A DNA stretch of 64,000 bases, taken from the NCBI GenBank assembly GCA_940671915.1, contig CALNVZ010003435.1, positions 12,247,663 to 12,311,662 of the forward strand. The letters are read 5' to 3'. This DNA comes from Paracentrotus lividus. Lineage: Eukaryota; Echinodermata; Echinoidea; Camarodonta; Echinidae. Below, piece by piece: positions 13,315 through 25,700 of the stretch (positions are counted from its first letter, which is position 1; every line of letters begins with the position of its first letter). The notes under the pieces were generated by a model. That model saw only the letters and a program-made list of their open reading frames with translations. It was not told where the DNA came from and searched no databases. The position numbers were made by a program, and so were the translations under genes.

Positions 13315-13481
13315 CCGTTCTGCATAATTGACCTTGGTATCAGACGCTTGGTATCCATTTTGATGGTCCCCAAGCAGGAATAAGTACCTGACATCGTCGG
13401 TCTTCGTTCTGTACGCATAGCGACTCAGATGAGGCCAGCATCTGGTCCCGGTACGGGTTCTCAGTATGGTTCAAAAGTAAT
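13315..13481 (-). CDS. PPP4R1: PPP4R1 C-terminal exon, copy B, with indels
   Basis: A strong acceptor (long pyrimidine stretch ending TTTTATTAG) precedes 13481, and a donor-like GGGTAAGC follows 13315. Read in short pieces across frames, the tract gives NYF...HTENPYRDQMLASSESL and, in another frame, TDDVRYL. Vertebrate PPP4R1 has DYF, a helix of the pattern EQTIMALQ, and DSDVKYFAS at its C-terminus, in this order. No single frame reads through, and the paralogous copy at 2610-2777 has different indels, which points to sequencing error rather than a broken gene. A further tiny terminal exon may follow (see 13035-13071). The 3' boundary is uncertain. Confidence 0.7.
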
Positions 13482-13688
13482 CTAATAAAAGCAAGAAAAC
13501 AGAACGATAATGATAATAAATAGCTGTGAGCGGGAAAAAAAAAACAACCAATAGCAACCCAAGCTTGTCCTTTGGTCAAATTTTGTTGCGATTTGAATTT
13601 TGAATGGATAATATGAGTCCATTGAGGTAAATAAAGATATTGCAACAAATCATTTCCAAGGGTCCTAGAGGAGTTAACCCTAATCAGG

Positions 13689-13741
<53 letters not shown>

Positions 13742-16700
13742 GGGGGGGGGGGGGGGGGGGGGGGGGGGGTTGAAATCAACCCCCCCTCAACATTTATTCA
13801 CGACCATGCCACAGCGCGAAATTTTTGACCGCGCGCCGCTCTCTGACTTTTTACTTTTATGTCTTTACGCATCTTTTGAAATCATTTTCGGCAAAAAATT
13901 GGTCATATGGTTAACGACGCTGCACGATTTTCAAAAAATTTCCGTCAAACCAAAATTCGCTCAAAACATGATTTTGTGTGCAAAGTCATTATGCAAATAG
14001 AGTTTTTGTCACCTATTTCACAAAGATATGATTATTTTCACTTTCATTGGCTTAAAATTAATTTATTTCAGCATAATTACACTTCAAAAGGATTCTGCCA
14101 ATCAATTTTGACCAAAAAAAAAGAAAAAACAAAAGGTTTGAAAAACAAGAAATACAACATAAGAAATTCGAAAACAATAAAAATATCATTAGAAATGATT
14201 TTGAATACCAAAATTATTTTTTCAAGTACAATTGCTAGGAATGCTACAAAGAATATTTAGACCCAATTTAGCATTCTAGGAGCTTCATTTAGTAAATTAG
14301 AGGCAAAAAGTATGAGTTATGCATAATTAGGCATAATTAATCAATATAAAATAACAGATAACATATTTTCAGGAAAATTAACTGTACTAACTTATAGATA
14401 ACATTGTACACTACCATTGTGGCAAAATTTTGCGGCGCTCGAAGCTTGCGCTCACGGCCGAGATTTCAGGGGGGGGTTTGATTCAACGCCCCCCCCCTCG
14501 GCCTAGGAGAGCCAAAAAAGCCCGGCCTGATTAGGGTTAAGAAAAAGTCACAATCCTCATTTATAATCACGCAATATGCAACATTTCTATCCAAGTAGGA
14601 TGGGCAATCAATATGTTGATATGTGTCTTGTTCCGCTCCCAGAATATCGATAGTTCCTTAAAATCCAAGTAGCATAGAAAGCATAATAAAAGGGGTGTGA
14701 TATACTGAAATTCTTGATATAACAAGGGTATTTCCATGGTCCCAAGGACCTAATTATAAGTTTCCATTGTACTTCAGTGCAAGTACTGTATAAGCCAATA
14801 TTTTTGCATTTTTTGACTAAGCGGATTAATGAAGTATTTATTGTGATGTTTGTCATTGCTAAAAAAAATAGTTTATATTAGGGTGGATATTTGGTGAGAC
14901 TGACTCGCGAAAATCCGTGAAAATCACAGTCGTAAAAATTTAAGCTTTTACGGTTATACTTTTGGGGCCAACTTTACTAATAAGCAAAAGAATGTATTCA
15001 GNNNNNNNNNNNNNNNNNNNNNNNNNTGAGCGTTCTAGCAAGTGTAAGTCTAACATTATAAATGGGATCTAGTCAAGTAATACATTATAATTGCAGGGCA
15101 CACTTACTAATAAGAATGTATTCAGTGAGCATTCTAGCCAGTGTAAGTCTAACATTATGAATGGGATCTAGTCAAGTAATACATTATAATTGCAGGGCAC
15201 ACTTACTAATAAGAATGTATTCAGTGAGCGTTCTAGCAAGTGTAAGTCTAACATTATAAATGGGATCTAGTCAAGTAATACATTATAATTGCAGGGCACA
15301 CTTACTAATAAGAAGAATGTATTCAGTGAGCGTTCTAGCCAGTGTAAGTCTAACATTAGGAATGGGATCTTCTTCTAACTGTAGTAGACTTGGTAGGAAC
15401 TCAACAGCAAACACATTAGGCTCCACTGATTGATCTTGGAGAAGTCGCTGGCACAGATGACAGAAACTGTAGAAAGATAAAGAAAAGCTTTGAGGTATTA
15501 CTGAGTGTGAGTACAATCTACTCCTGCTGCAATGGAGTTCTCAAAATCTTATTATACGAAACAAGGTCTGCCCTGGTTTTAAATTATGACGGGCCAATTA
15601 TTTCTTGAAAATGGAAGCTCTAATATACCAAAGCTTGTTACAACAGGACTGTAGACAGTTTAGGGAACAGCAGGGAGTATAAAGTTTGAAAATAATAGTA
15701 TTGATTGGGGAAAACGAGCATAACATTTATGTTGCTAGCCATGAGAGCGTTTCATACTTTCTAGCCCGGCTTTTCAAAGGAGGGTTTATTGCAAAAGTAT
15801 TATATAGTCCGTTCCATATTAAAATTTGATCTTCGAAAGAAAAAAGAATGTTGCCTACAATATGTTCCAACATTTCTATGTGCAATGAAATAATTTATTG
15901 GTTAATTTTTTTTTGCATGACGCAGATATTAAACGTCATGATCACAAGCGTTATGCACTGTACAGACTGTATCTGATTTCAAAGAAAATCCTTGCGCCTG
16001 GCACAGGGACATGCAGGCACACAAGAGTGAGGTGACTATACTCTAGCTACAAGCATGACGACATGCAATCGCAGGAATTGGTAGCTGCCCAACATTCATA
16101 ACCTGTTATGACCATCGCATTATTGTCAAGATTTTTATTACAGTGAGTTAAAAGACTTACGCTTGTCTGTAGGCCCAACGTGTGCTCTGAGCGTAGTGGG
16201 TCACAATCTCATGAACAAAGTTTGATCTCAGTTCTGAACTGTTCGAGGCCATGACGATCTTAGCTATCACACTCAACTGTTGGGTAGAATGAGAAATTAA
16301 GAGGGTTAGAGATAAAAACAAGATAAGTCTATAACAGGAAAATTTCATGGCTAAGTTTTGCATAAATTTGCTAAGGCATCAATGACTCTGCCGTTAATTC
16401 CTTGTACTAATCACATGACTTACTTCAGCCCTGGACTTAACATGATACCCAACCAAACAAATTTTGCAATTAAAACTTTACATATTAGACCCAAAAAAAA
16501 GCCAGTGCAATAGTTTGTGGAGCATATGTCATGTCACCCATGACAAGAACTGGATTTGAGAAGCATGTTACCCATAATAAACCTCTCGCATGACTAAAAA
16601 TTTTTATCAACAGTTTGCTTTGTAATTGAAATATGTGCCCTGTACCAAATAATTAGTTGCAAATTTGAAACAATCACTCGAAATGTTACAGGGACCATTT

Positions 16701-19700
16701 CCACCATATGATAGTACTTTGTATCGATTCATTTTAATTTGAGCACATTCAGAGGGTTAAAAAAAAAAGGTAACAGAAATCTACATCAACAAGAACCTCC
16801 ACATATCCTCACCAGTTTATAAGAAGTGAATCTGACGTCAGCCACTCTGTCTCCTGCCAGCGTCATAGCAATGGGTAAGATATTATCACACACGTCACTG
16901 GGATCATACAGATCACACAGCAAGATCAATTGTCTGCAAAGGGAGAATAATGAGGAATATTAACAGTCAGAATATCATCATCAGTATTTTGTAGAGCTTC
17001 AATCCAAAAGGGATTCAATTATCATTTGTAACTTCTGAGAAAAAGGTATTCTGTACTAGAATCTGTACAAGAAACTATAATGATGTGATATGCAGTTGTA
17101 TTATGTCCAACCCCCCTCCACCCAAAAAAGTAGGAAGATTTTAGATAAGATTAAGTATAAATATCACCATAGAAGATCACCCTTTTACTTATAGAAGCAA
17201 TATAGAAGATATTGATCTGATGTAAAGATAATTTGGCTTAACAAATCCAGTTAAAATCAAATGAGGAGCTGCTAAAAAAAAAAAAAAGTAAAAGATCTAG
17301 AGCCAACTGCCTCCTACTTCAAAATTAGCAATGAAATTATCAAAGGTGGTGATTCATGCATACATATTATAATTTCTTGCTGCTGCCTTATAAACATGTA
17401 AGTTATAACCCTTTTGTCTGAACTTTTGAAATAGATACTTACTCTGATAGTTCTAGTCTGAATCTCCAGTTCCTCTGATTGTCAGTGGTCAGGAAGTCTG
17501 TCATCCGGCTCAAGTACTGTCTCCTCAGCTCAGGTTGCAATAGCTAGAAATTCAATGATACAGTGGGGAATTAAGGTCATATTTTAGTTTCGAATCTGTT
17601 TTGTAAAGAGTTATGATCAATTGCAAATCGATAGTAACCAATCTGGATCCTTGTTGTGCATACTTCTTGAATGAATGTTTAATTGTGAACCAATAAGGAT
17701 GTTGCGTAAAAATTTGCTACTGATCATAAGTGTTAACGTTATTGGCACTGGTTTGAAATAGCTATTATTTCAATTTTTTATTATTATTATTATCATTATT
17801 TTTTCATTTATTGAATTATTTTTTTAATTTTATAATTTTTTAATTTATTTAATTTATTTAATTTTTATTTTTTTTGGGGGGCGGGGGGGGGGGGGGGGGA
17901 GTTGGGAGAGGGCAACAAATCCATTTTCAAGCTCAACTAACTCACATCTCCATCGACAGAGATAATTAATTTACAATAGTGTTATTAAGTCACATCTAGA
18001 AGTAATCAGCTGCTTTCTTATGCAGAAAACCTGCATCCCCTACCATTTACTATGTTGTTCTATTTGCGAGTTATTGCCTGGTTTTTGCTTAAAGATGTGC
18101 TAGAAGGGAAGATGAAAAGGCAAAAGGCGAAGAGGTAGACCAAGGATTGGGATGGTGTCTGAACTGAAAGAGGTGGAAACATATGAAGTCATGAAGTGGA
18201 ATTCCCAAGACAGAGAGGAGTGCAGAAGTAACGAGGCTCTGGTGTGTGGACCTGTCCTTAAGTTAGGCACAACGCCGAAGAAGAAGGTGGTTTTGAGGCA
18301 GTGGGTCGCATTTATTTAAAGAGAATCTAGTGTAGTGGGAAAGGTGAACCATTGGTCAACAAAATAATTGTGAGCTTTCAAAAAAAAATTCAGGCTATTT
18401 AGGAAGGATTTTATAGCAGAAAGTTCCACTGAAAAGGATCCCTCTTCAAATGCCCTCATAGTATTTATATGACATTAAAAGCTGATATGTTCGGCTCCTG
18501 AACATGTGAGCACATGTACATGTAGTCCCATACATACATTTTTGTGTGCAGTGCATGTTACTCTCAGAAGAATATGGTAAATTTCATTTTCTTGATTCCA
18601 AAACCACACTTCAAGAAATAATTCTTAGGTGAATTCATTATCAACATTTTCCATCACTTTGAGACAGTCTCTTCCACAATTCAATCTCATGACTATAACA
18701 CTAGATTACCTTTAATATAAGACGATGTTACAAATGAGAGTTGATTGTATATCTCATCTCGAGGCATCGACTCACCTTGACAAAATCAGCAAAGTGCTTG
18801 AGGACTCCTATCCTGACCTCATCCAGGTCTCGTAGAAAGCCATTGAAGATAGGAACCAGGTCTGACGATGTGATTGCATCTCCGAGAATTAGAGCCATCT
18901 CATGGATAGAGAATGCTAAGGTTCTTCTCACTTTCCACTGTATAACATAAAAATATTATCCCGTAAAATAAATAACCGAAGATCTGGGCATCAGATCTGA
19001 AGATTTTTATGGCACTTCATGAAAAATCTAAGGTTCTTCTCACTTTCCCTGTAAATGATCAAATACATTCTTATAAAATACAGGAAGAACATGCTGATTT
19101 TTTATTAAAATAAGCCCAGACTAAATAATATACTCATGTTGAAGATCTAGATCTGAAAATGTGATGGTATTTCTCCTAGAACTGGAATAAATATCCATAT
19201 TTTTCCTATAATGGATAGAGAGGATAAGGTTCCTCTCACCTCCCACAGACAATCACGTAAAATATAAAGACATGCTTCATACATCATAATCAATGTCAAT
19301 TAGAATAGAGGGGCAGCTTTTGGGTAGAAATTAACTCATCCTTTTTTTTTTTTCTTGTTCACTTATTGGGGGGGGGGGGGGGGGGGGGGGGCTAATTTCT
19401 TTAAAATTTTTGTGGCAGGTAAAACAGGGGGGAGTAATGTGTGTGAGATAATATATTTTTTTTAATTGAAAAGCTTCATACACTATCAAATGAACATTCG
19501 ATCTACTCTGTAAAATTAAAAAGGTAATAAGAATCAGATTACATTGAACCCATTAGCCCTGTATAAAGGCTCAAGTCCATACAAACCATTAGGTTCAGGA
19601 ACCTGATCTTTGATAACCCTTCTGTTTATCTAAAGTCACTTTGAGATAATCGGATCTATAAATACATTACTCATTTTTTTAAATTTTTGTAATGATTAAG

Positions 19701-22700
19701 TAAACAAATAAAACACTCTTTAGCATTCTGAGAACTTCCAATGCAAATTTATTCTTTTTAAAAGAGATATTGATTGATTTCCATCAAGATTATCTCCATG
19801 TAGGAGGATGTAGAGAAATATGTATTCCAAGAACACTCACCTCAAAACATCCCCCTGTATAGTGACAACACACAAATCCTGTATAATAACGGTTACCGAA
19901 GTTATCTCAAGCTGTTTCACTTGTTTACAAATCAAGTTTGCTATAATCCTCTCTTAGTTATAGTTTCATGTTGTTCATTACAAAAGTGTAGCAATAACCA
20001 AATTTGGAAATTTATGCATTTAAAGGGTCAAACCCCTTCTTTCCCAATGGAATTTTTAAAGAACCATAAAAGATAACTCTGATCAATGTTCCAGTTCTTC
20101 TTACCTGCATGTCTGAAGCTAATGTTTCATAGATATCTCGTAGGCAGGACCAGTTCTTGCGTCCAAGTGTGAGGGTCACACCAGGTAGACTGTAGGCACA
20201 ATGCTTGGCAATCTCGGTATCCACTGCCTGGGCTATCCTAGGGTCTGTCATTGATAGGTAGTTCTCTAAAAGAAGGTTGGGGATCACATCTTGCTGTTGG
20301 GTGACAAAATATGAAAGTTGTATTAAACTGCACATTTTTACAAATGATTAATTTTAGTTCAATCGCTACACATTAGGACAGAAACCATAACGCTGTCATT
20401 GCACCCTTGAGATATTATTTTTTGGGGTAAAAAAGCACAGCACAACGATAGTAAAGAGATATCATACAAAAGTTCTGTGTTTTCTGTTTTTTATTCAAGC
20501 AGATGATTTGTCTCAAGACATGTCTCAACGTCAGTCTAAACAGTAATGAATCCCTTCAACATTTTTGCCAACAAATTATGTTATTCTTAAATGGCAGTGA
20601 AGGGTATAAAAGTAAAACACAAGATTGTGGCAAGACAAGTTATTTTTTTCTTGCTCATGCTAATTGCAGGCCTCTTACCATGACTGCCTTTTGGCACATT
20701 GAATACTGGTTACAAGGGAAACAGATTTTACTAATCTTTAGCAAGATTACACCCTAATGCTGAATCATGTAAGGTTGGGAAGCTGGAGACGGTAGTTTTA
20801 CAACACCAGAGGTGGTGCTTGAGTTATCTTTTTGAAAAATATAAATTAAGTGATAATACAATTTTTCCGAATTAGGGATGTTTTTGATTTAGAGTATAGC
20901 CTTGAGAAGGTGAACTTACAATAGGTGAAACTTGCATGAGGGTAGGTTCAACATCGGACCATTCATTGAGATCTTCCTCCTCCTCTAGGACACCATTCAC
21001 AAAGGACAGCGTCTTGTCATCGATCCTCTGCTCTAAGGTCTGTGTGCTTGGAAGGTGCATTACCATCTCAGTGATGTCATTGGCTTCGCTGACATCAGCC
21101 GTGTGGAGCTTCACGCTACCATCCGTCTGCTCTTCCCCTTCGGTGTTCTGAGAAGTCGCATCGTCCGATCCTTCCCCACCGCCTTCAAGGTTCATCTGCG
21201 ATATCGTCTGCACCAGGTCCTGGATGTCCTTCTTCAGTTCTTTTGATTCTGTGCCATCTCCGGAGGCTGTCTCGTCGCTGTCCTCGTGAACTGCCTCCGG
21301 ACTGCTTATTCCGGAATCTGGCGATGACTTCTCAGAAGTATCACTGCTGCTACTGCCTGCTATTGCGAACTGTGTAGTACTTGTAAACCTATCATCGTTA
21401 GTCCTTGATTCATCTCCTTTTGTTTCTGTTGATGCTTCTACAGATTCCATCTCTATCGTATCACCTTTGCTTTCTTCTGTTGACTGTTCTTCTTCCTTTT
21501 CCTTGTCAGTATCTGACGATTTCTTGTCTCCAGGTTTGATAACCGACACCGGTTGCCGCCAATAGAGGAAAGAACTATATTCCGGACTATCATCATTGGC
21601 GGGTGGCTGACCACCACCAACCTTGAATTCTAATTGCCCGACCCCTTCATGTAAAGTCTTTTTATCACTACCTTGTTCATTACTAGCCCCATCTTTGTTG
21701 GAAAGAGAGTTATTGTTGCTGCGTTCATCTATAACCGTGTGTTCTGCTAATCTATTATCTGTATTATTATTGGGAGAGTTATTTGATGCTTTGTTGCTAT
21801 AAATGTCATCATCTATAGGCACTACACCGGCGACTTGGACCGTTCCATCTGCATTGTATAAGAGGTGTATGCCTGATATACTGGGGTCAGCAAATGTAGA
21901 GATGAAAGGACCTAATGCTTGAAATGCTGCCATTCGAACCTTCACAGAAGAAAAAGAAAGGAAAGAAAATGGATAATCGATTTGGTACATATTTACACTA
22001 TCAATAGCAATAGATCCATCATTCTTCTAATAAAAGAAAAATGAATCCACATGATGCAAAATTTCAGATTAAAATTTACAGTGTTACATGAGAGAAGAAA
22101 AATAATTGATATGTGACAAACATTTCCAAATCAAGAATGCCAATCTTTCTTTCTCAATACAATGCAGTTCCGTATTTTTGTTCTGGTCTAGGTCTCTCTC
22201 AAATAGTGATTGCATGGTACAAGTGGCATAGGTGGACACGCAGAGGAACCAGTGATGAGGATATGATTTACGGGCATCTTCATGAAGATTAGATATACAT
22301 ATTCAGCAATCAGGAAGAAAGTTGTTGTGACTACTTGGTCAGTGCTAGGTAGGAATATCTAAAATATTTTCTATTGCTAACTCATCTTGTCTTATCATTC
22401 AAGCATTCAAAATGGTTCTACAGTTGACAGATACATTCAGGAGTAAACTGGAGCTGCCAACTTAAAACTTACGAAGAGAATTTACAAAGAAATCATGTAG
22501 ATCTTCTCCATTACGCACAATGCAATGTAGGTTATCAATGTAGGAATTAGACATTTTTAACCACAAAAACGATTTGATTTTCTATGTTTCTCCATTATTC
22601 AGGGTACAGCTAATTCAGAGGTATTTGGCAGGCCTGGAATAAACAACAAAAAAACAACGAGACTTTGTCGCTGAGGCATTAAAACTAAAATATTTTTTAG

Positions 22701-25700
22701 AGGTTCACTTACCCATCTTGACTGATCCCGCAGTAGATGGACGAAGAGGTTTGAGAGTTCCCGCTCTCGCTTTGGTTTGGACGTAGCCCATGACACTGTC
22801 ATAAAACACTCTGCACATGCTTTCCTCACCCCCCATACGCCGTCCTCACATAGTGCTTCAAACCTTGGTAACTATAAACATACAAAAGAAAACAAGAGAT
22901 GTTCTAGTTCATATGTCCCTTGGATTTCATCTTCATAAAAATTTTACTTACAGACATTTATTTCAACCCTTTCATTACGAAGATCCACCCTTTTGCACTT
23001 GGGGGGTGTTTCACAAAGAGTTAAGTAGACTTAAAGTCGCACTTGACTTCTACGCGCAACTTAATTGATAGACTTCTCAATGGCACGCATCCCCCGAGCA
23101 TGGTCAATCCAATGAGGTGAAGCATATTATAGCGCACGAAAATAACGATATAAGTGCGATATTTAAAGTCTACTTAACACTTTGTGAAACACCCCCCAGG
23201 TCACAAAATGACCCGACAGCACTTCATTTTGGCATGGAGCCCCCTCTCTTGTTAAGTTGGATACAGTTGAAATGCAAGAAATTATACTTTTTTTAAAAGA
23301 GTAAATGTGAAGAAGATGTTATTGTTTCAAGATCTATTTTTAGAAATTGGACATGAAGTGAGAGAATCCATATTTGATGAAAACATGGCCTGTAACATGT
23401 ACAATTGCTCCAAACAACCTTGATCCTTTCCATTTTTTCTCATTGCCAATTCTTATTTGTCAACCTTTTTTCACTTCTCATTCCCCTGTTAATACCTCCC
23501 CTGACCTCGACCATGGAACACAAGTGTGCAGCCTCACAATTCCGTTTCAGATACTCCATTCTCTAGCTCTTTTACCAAATTCTATTGTCAAAGGTTTACA
23601 CCAAATGGGCCTGTGCAGCTTTAAAATTCAATTACCGCTCCCTTAATGACCCACTAATCAATATATTACAAACTGACACGTTTCAGGGATGTTAGTAGTG
23701 GAACGATGGTGTAGTGCACGTGAATGTATTCAAAGGGCTTACAATAGAACCTGTAATTAACACTGGATAGTCAATTAAGTTAGAGGCATGTCACTTTCAC
23801 ATAGGAATTCCTAGCAGTAATGTCTTACAATACTCGAAACTAAATATCCATTTCTACATCCCATGTTCATGGCTTAGTAGGCCTTCACTCTTGTTTTTCT
23901 GAAGACTAATGAGTTTCTCTTCAAGAGACAAGCAAGATACAACTCATTAGTGGCTGTCTAAATGAGGAAGACCTACACTGACTGATTACAGGCTAATTAA
24001 GGACATCGAGACAAACAAGTAAATAGAATTCAGAAACTCAAAACAACAAGATTGGAGGAAAGCATGGCTGGGGGAAAAAAAGCTATCTATAAATTTGAAT
24101 CTGCCAGAATGTGAACAACAACGTACTTGTAATTACGGATATTTTCACATTTTTTAAAATTCATGTTCCTTTGACAGACAGGAAGAAATTCAAATAAGAA
24201 TCCAGCAGAAGTTTGCACAATTGAACCACAGGCATAAAATAGTTGAAATATTCCAATAACTAAACCTTGGGTGCCCCAGGAGTCATAATAAAATGTTTGC
24301 ATATCCTTGCATGAAGGCTGGACTTATTTTTAAAATAACAAGTAGACATGAGTAATTCATTTTAGTTTCATTCAAACCATGTGTATTCAGACTAATTCAG
24401 GGGGAAAACAACGGGGACAAATATGTAGCTACTGGATAAATGACTGTAGTTTTATAATATAACAAAAATGTGGAGAAAAGGTTTAGTCATGAATAGAAAC
24501 AGTACTTAGAATAACTTTAACCACGAGTTCAATTCAAACAAGGAAGATTTTTTTCTTAAAATTCATTACTTGACCGTTTTATTCATATCATAGCCTAAAT
24601 ACAAGAACAATTACTTTCCAAAAGCATACGAACAGCAAATTTTCCAACAGCATGGCATAATTTTTTGCCCTAAACTTGCATCCCAATAGATAATAGGTTT
24701 AAACTTTTGCAACGTTCAAATGTTACTTATATATAAGTTTTATATTCTTGTATGAAAAGGGCAACACATTTTTCAATAAACTTTTAATAGTACAAGTGTT
24801 CATCCCCCAATGAACAGGGTAATGACCCCTTACATTGAATTAAACAAGAAAAAAAAGAAGAACAAAAAAAAATCTGCTTTCTGAAATGCCAACCTTGCAT
24901 GCTTTTGCCCAAGGGAACCTAGAGTTTTCAATCAGTAATGAAAACTGTGGAATGTTTGTTTTATGCAAATGAGTCTCCCATGAGGGCCTTTGACAGGGCT
25001 GTAAAATGACCAGAGGGTTAGGGTTACTCCATGGTCAAATCTGAATAATGGGATACCACAAGACATGAAGGGAAGGTAGACTTGTCAGGGTGTACCTATT
25101 CAAGATTCAAAGTTTCATTGTCCACAATAATATGGAAATTTGTTTTCCATTGGTAGAATTGTGAAAGGCAGCTTTTTTTTTTTTTACAAATTGGGAAAAC
25201 AAGGATTTTTTAAAAACCCTGTTATAAACTTTCTTTCAAACAAGAATATGTTGCCAAGATTAAAATGGTGGCATGACACTGTTACAGAAATTCCTGTTGT
25301 CAATTGCCATAGCATGAAATGGGAAAAGCCACTTAACCTATGCAAGGAGATTCCATTGGCAGTGCCAACATTTTTTCTCTTCCTGCTCAACTATCTCAAA
25401 TATTATTATCGGGGGCTTGAACTTCAAAAATTAATTCTGTGCCAAACCAAGGAATCTGGGATATTATCCTGAATGAAATAATAGTAATTTTGTGAAGCTA
25501 CTATCTGTTTTGGCTAGAGTCCTTTAGTTCTGTTTTACAATAATTACAGTACTTACCAACACTTTCTCAGTAGCCTCCTCTCCAACAACACTACATATGT
25601 CACCAAAGTTTGCAGCACAGACCTATGAAGGGAGAAACACAATCATGAAATGTAATGTCTGGGGTAACAATGCACCATAATATTATTACTAAAGGTGGCA

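Larger units (their letters stand above)
10729..15001. repeat. Long direct repeat, copy B
   Basis: This is the partner of 1-4363, starting around TTTGAGCTAATGTTACTC and ending at the N gap at 15002. Its intron/exon content is consistent with the real 3' end of PPP4R1, because exon 14 follows directly on the other side of the gap. The stretch from 10729 to about 13030 shows only simple repeats (T/G-rich run near 11005-11118, (AG)n near 11260-11290, poly-T and poly-A runs) and no protein similarity. Confidence 0.9.
15467..18775. other. PPP4R1 introns 11-14 (between exons 10 and 14)
   Basis: Between the annotated exons these introns of 0.5-1.2 kb show no further gene. Notable items are an AT-rich run at 17755-17880 that ends in a G run (17877-17899), and a retrotransposon scrap at 18095-18300, annotated separately. 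Confidence 0.6.
18938..20104. other. PPP4R1 intron between exons 9 and 10
   Basis: Besides the two decayed exon copies this intron holds a T run followed by a G run at 19371-19391 and ordinary AT-rich sequence. Nothing else is seen. Confidence 0.6.

Noticed and set aside
13640-14000. Glycine-rich frames across the G run
   Set aside because: They are artefacts of poly-G within an inverted-repeat transposon.
20936-21246. Plus-strand frames opposite the large PPP4R1 exon
   Set aside because: They are antisense shadows of the 1020-base exon, which has strong homology on the minus strand.
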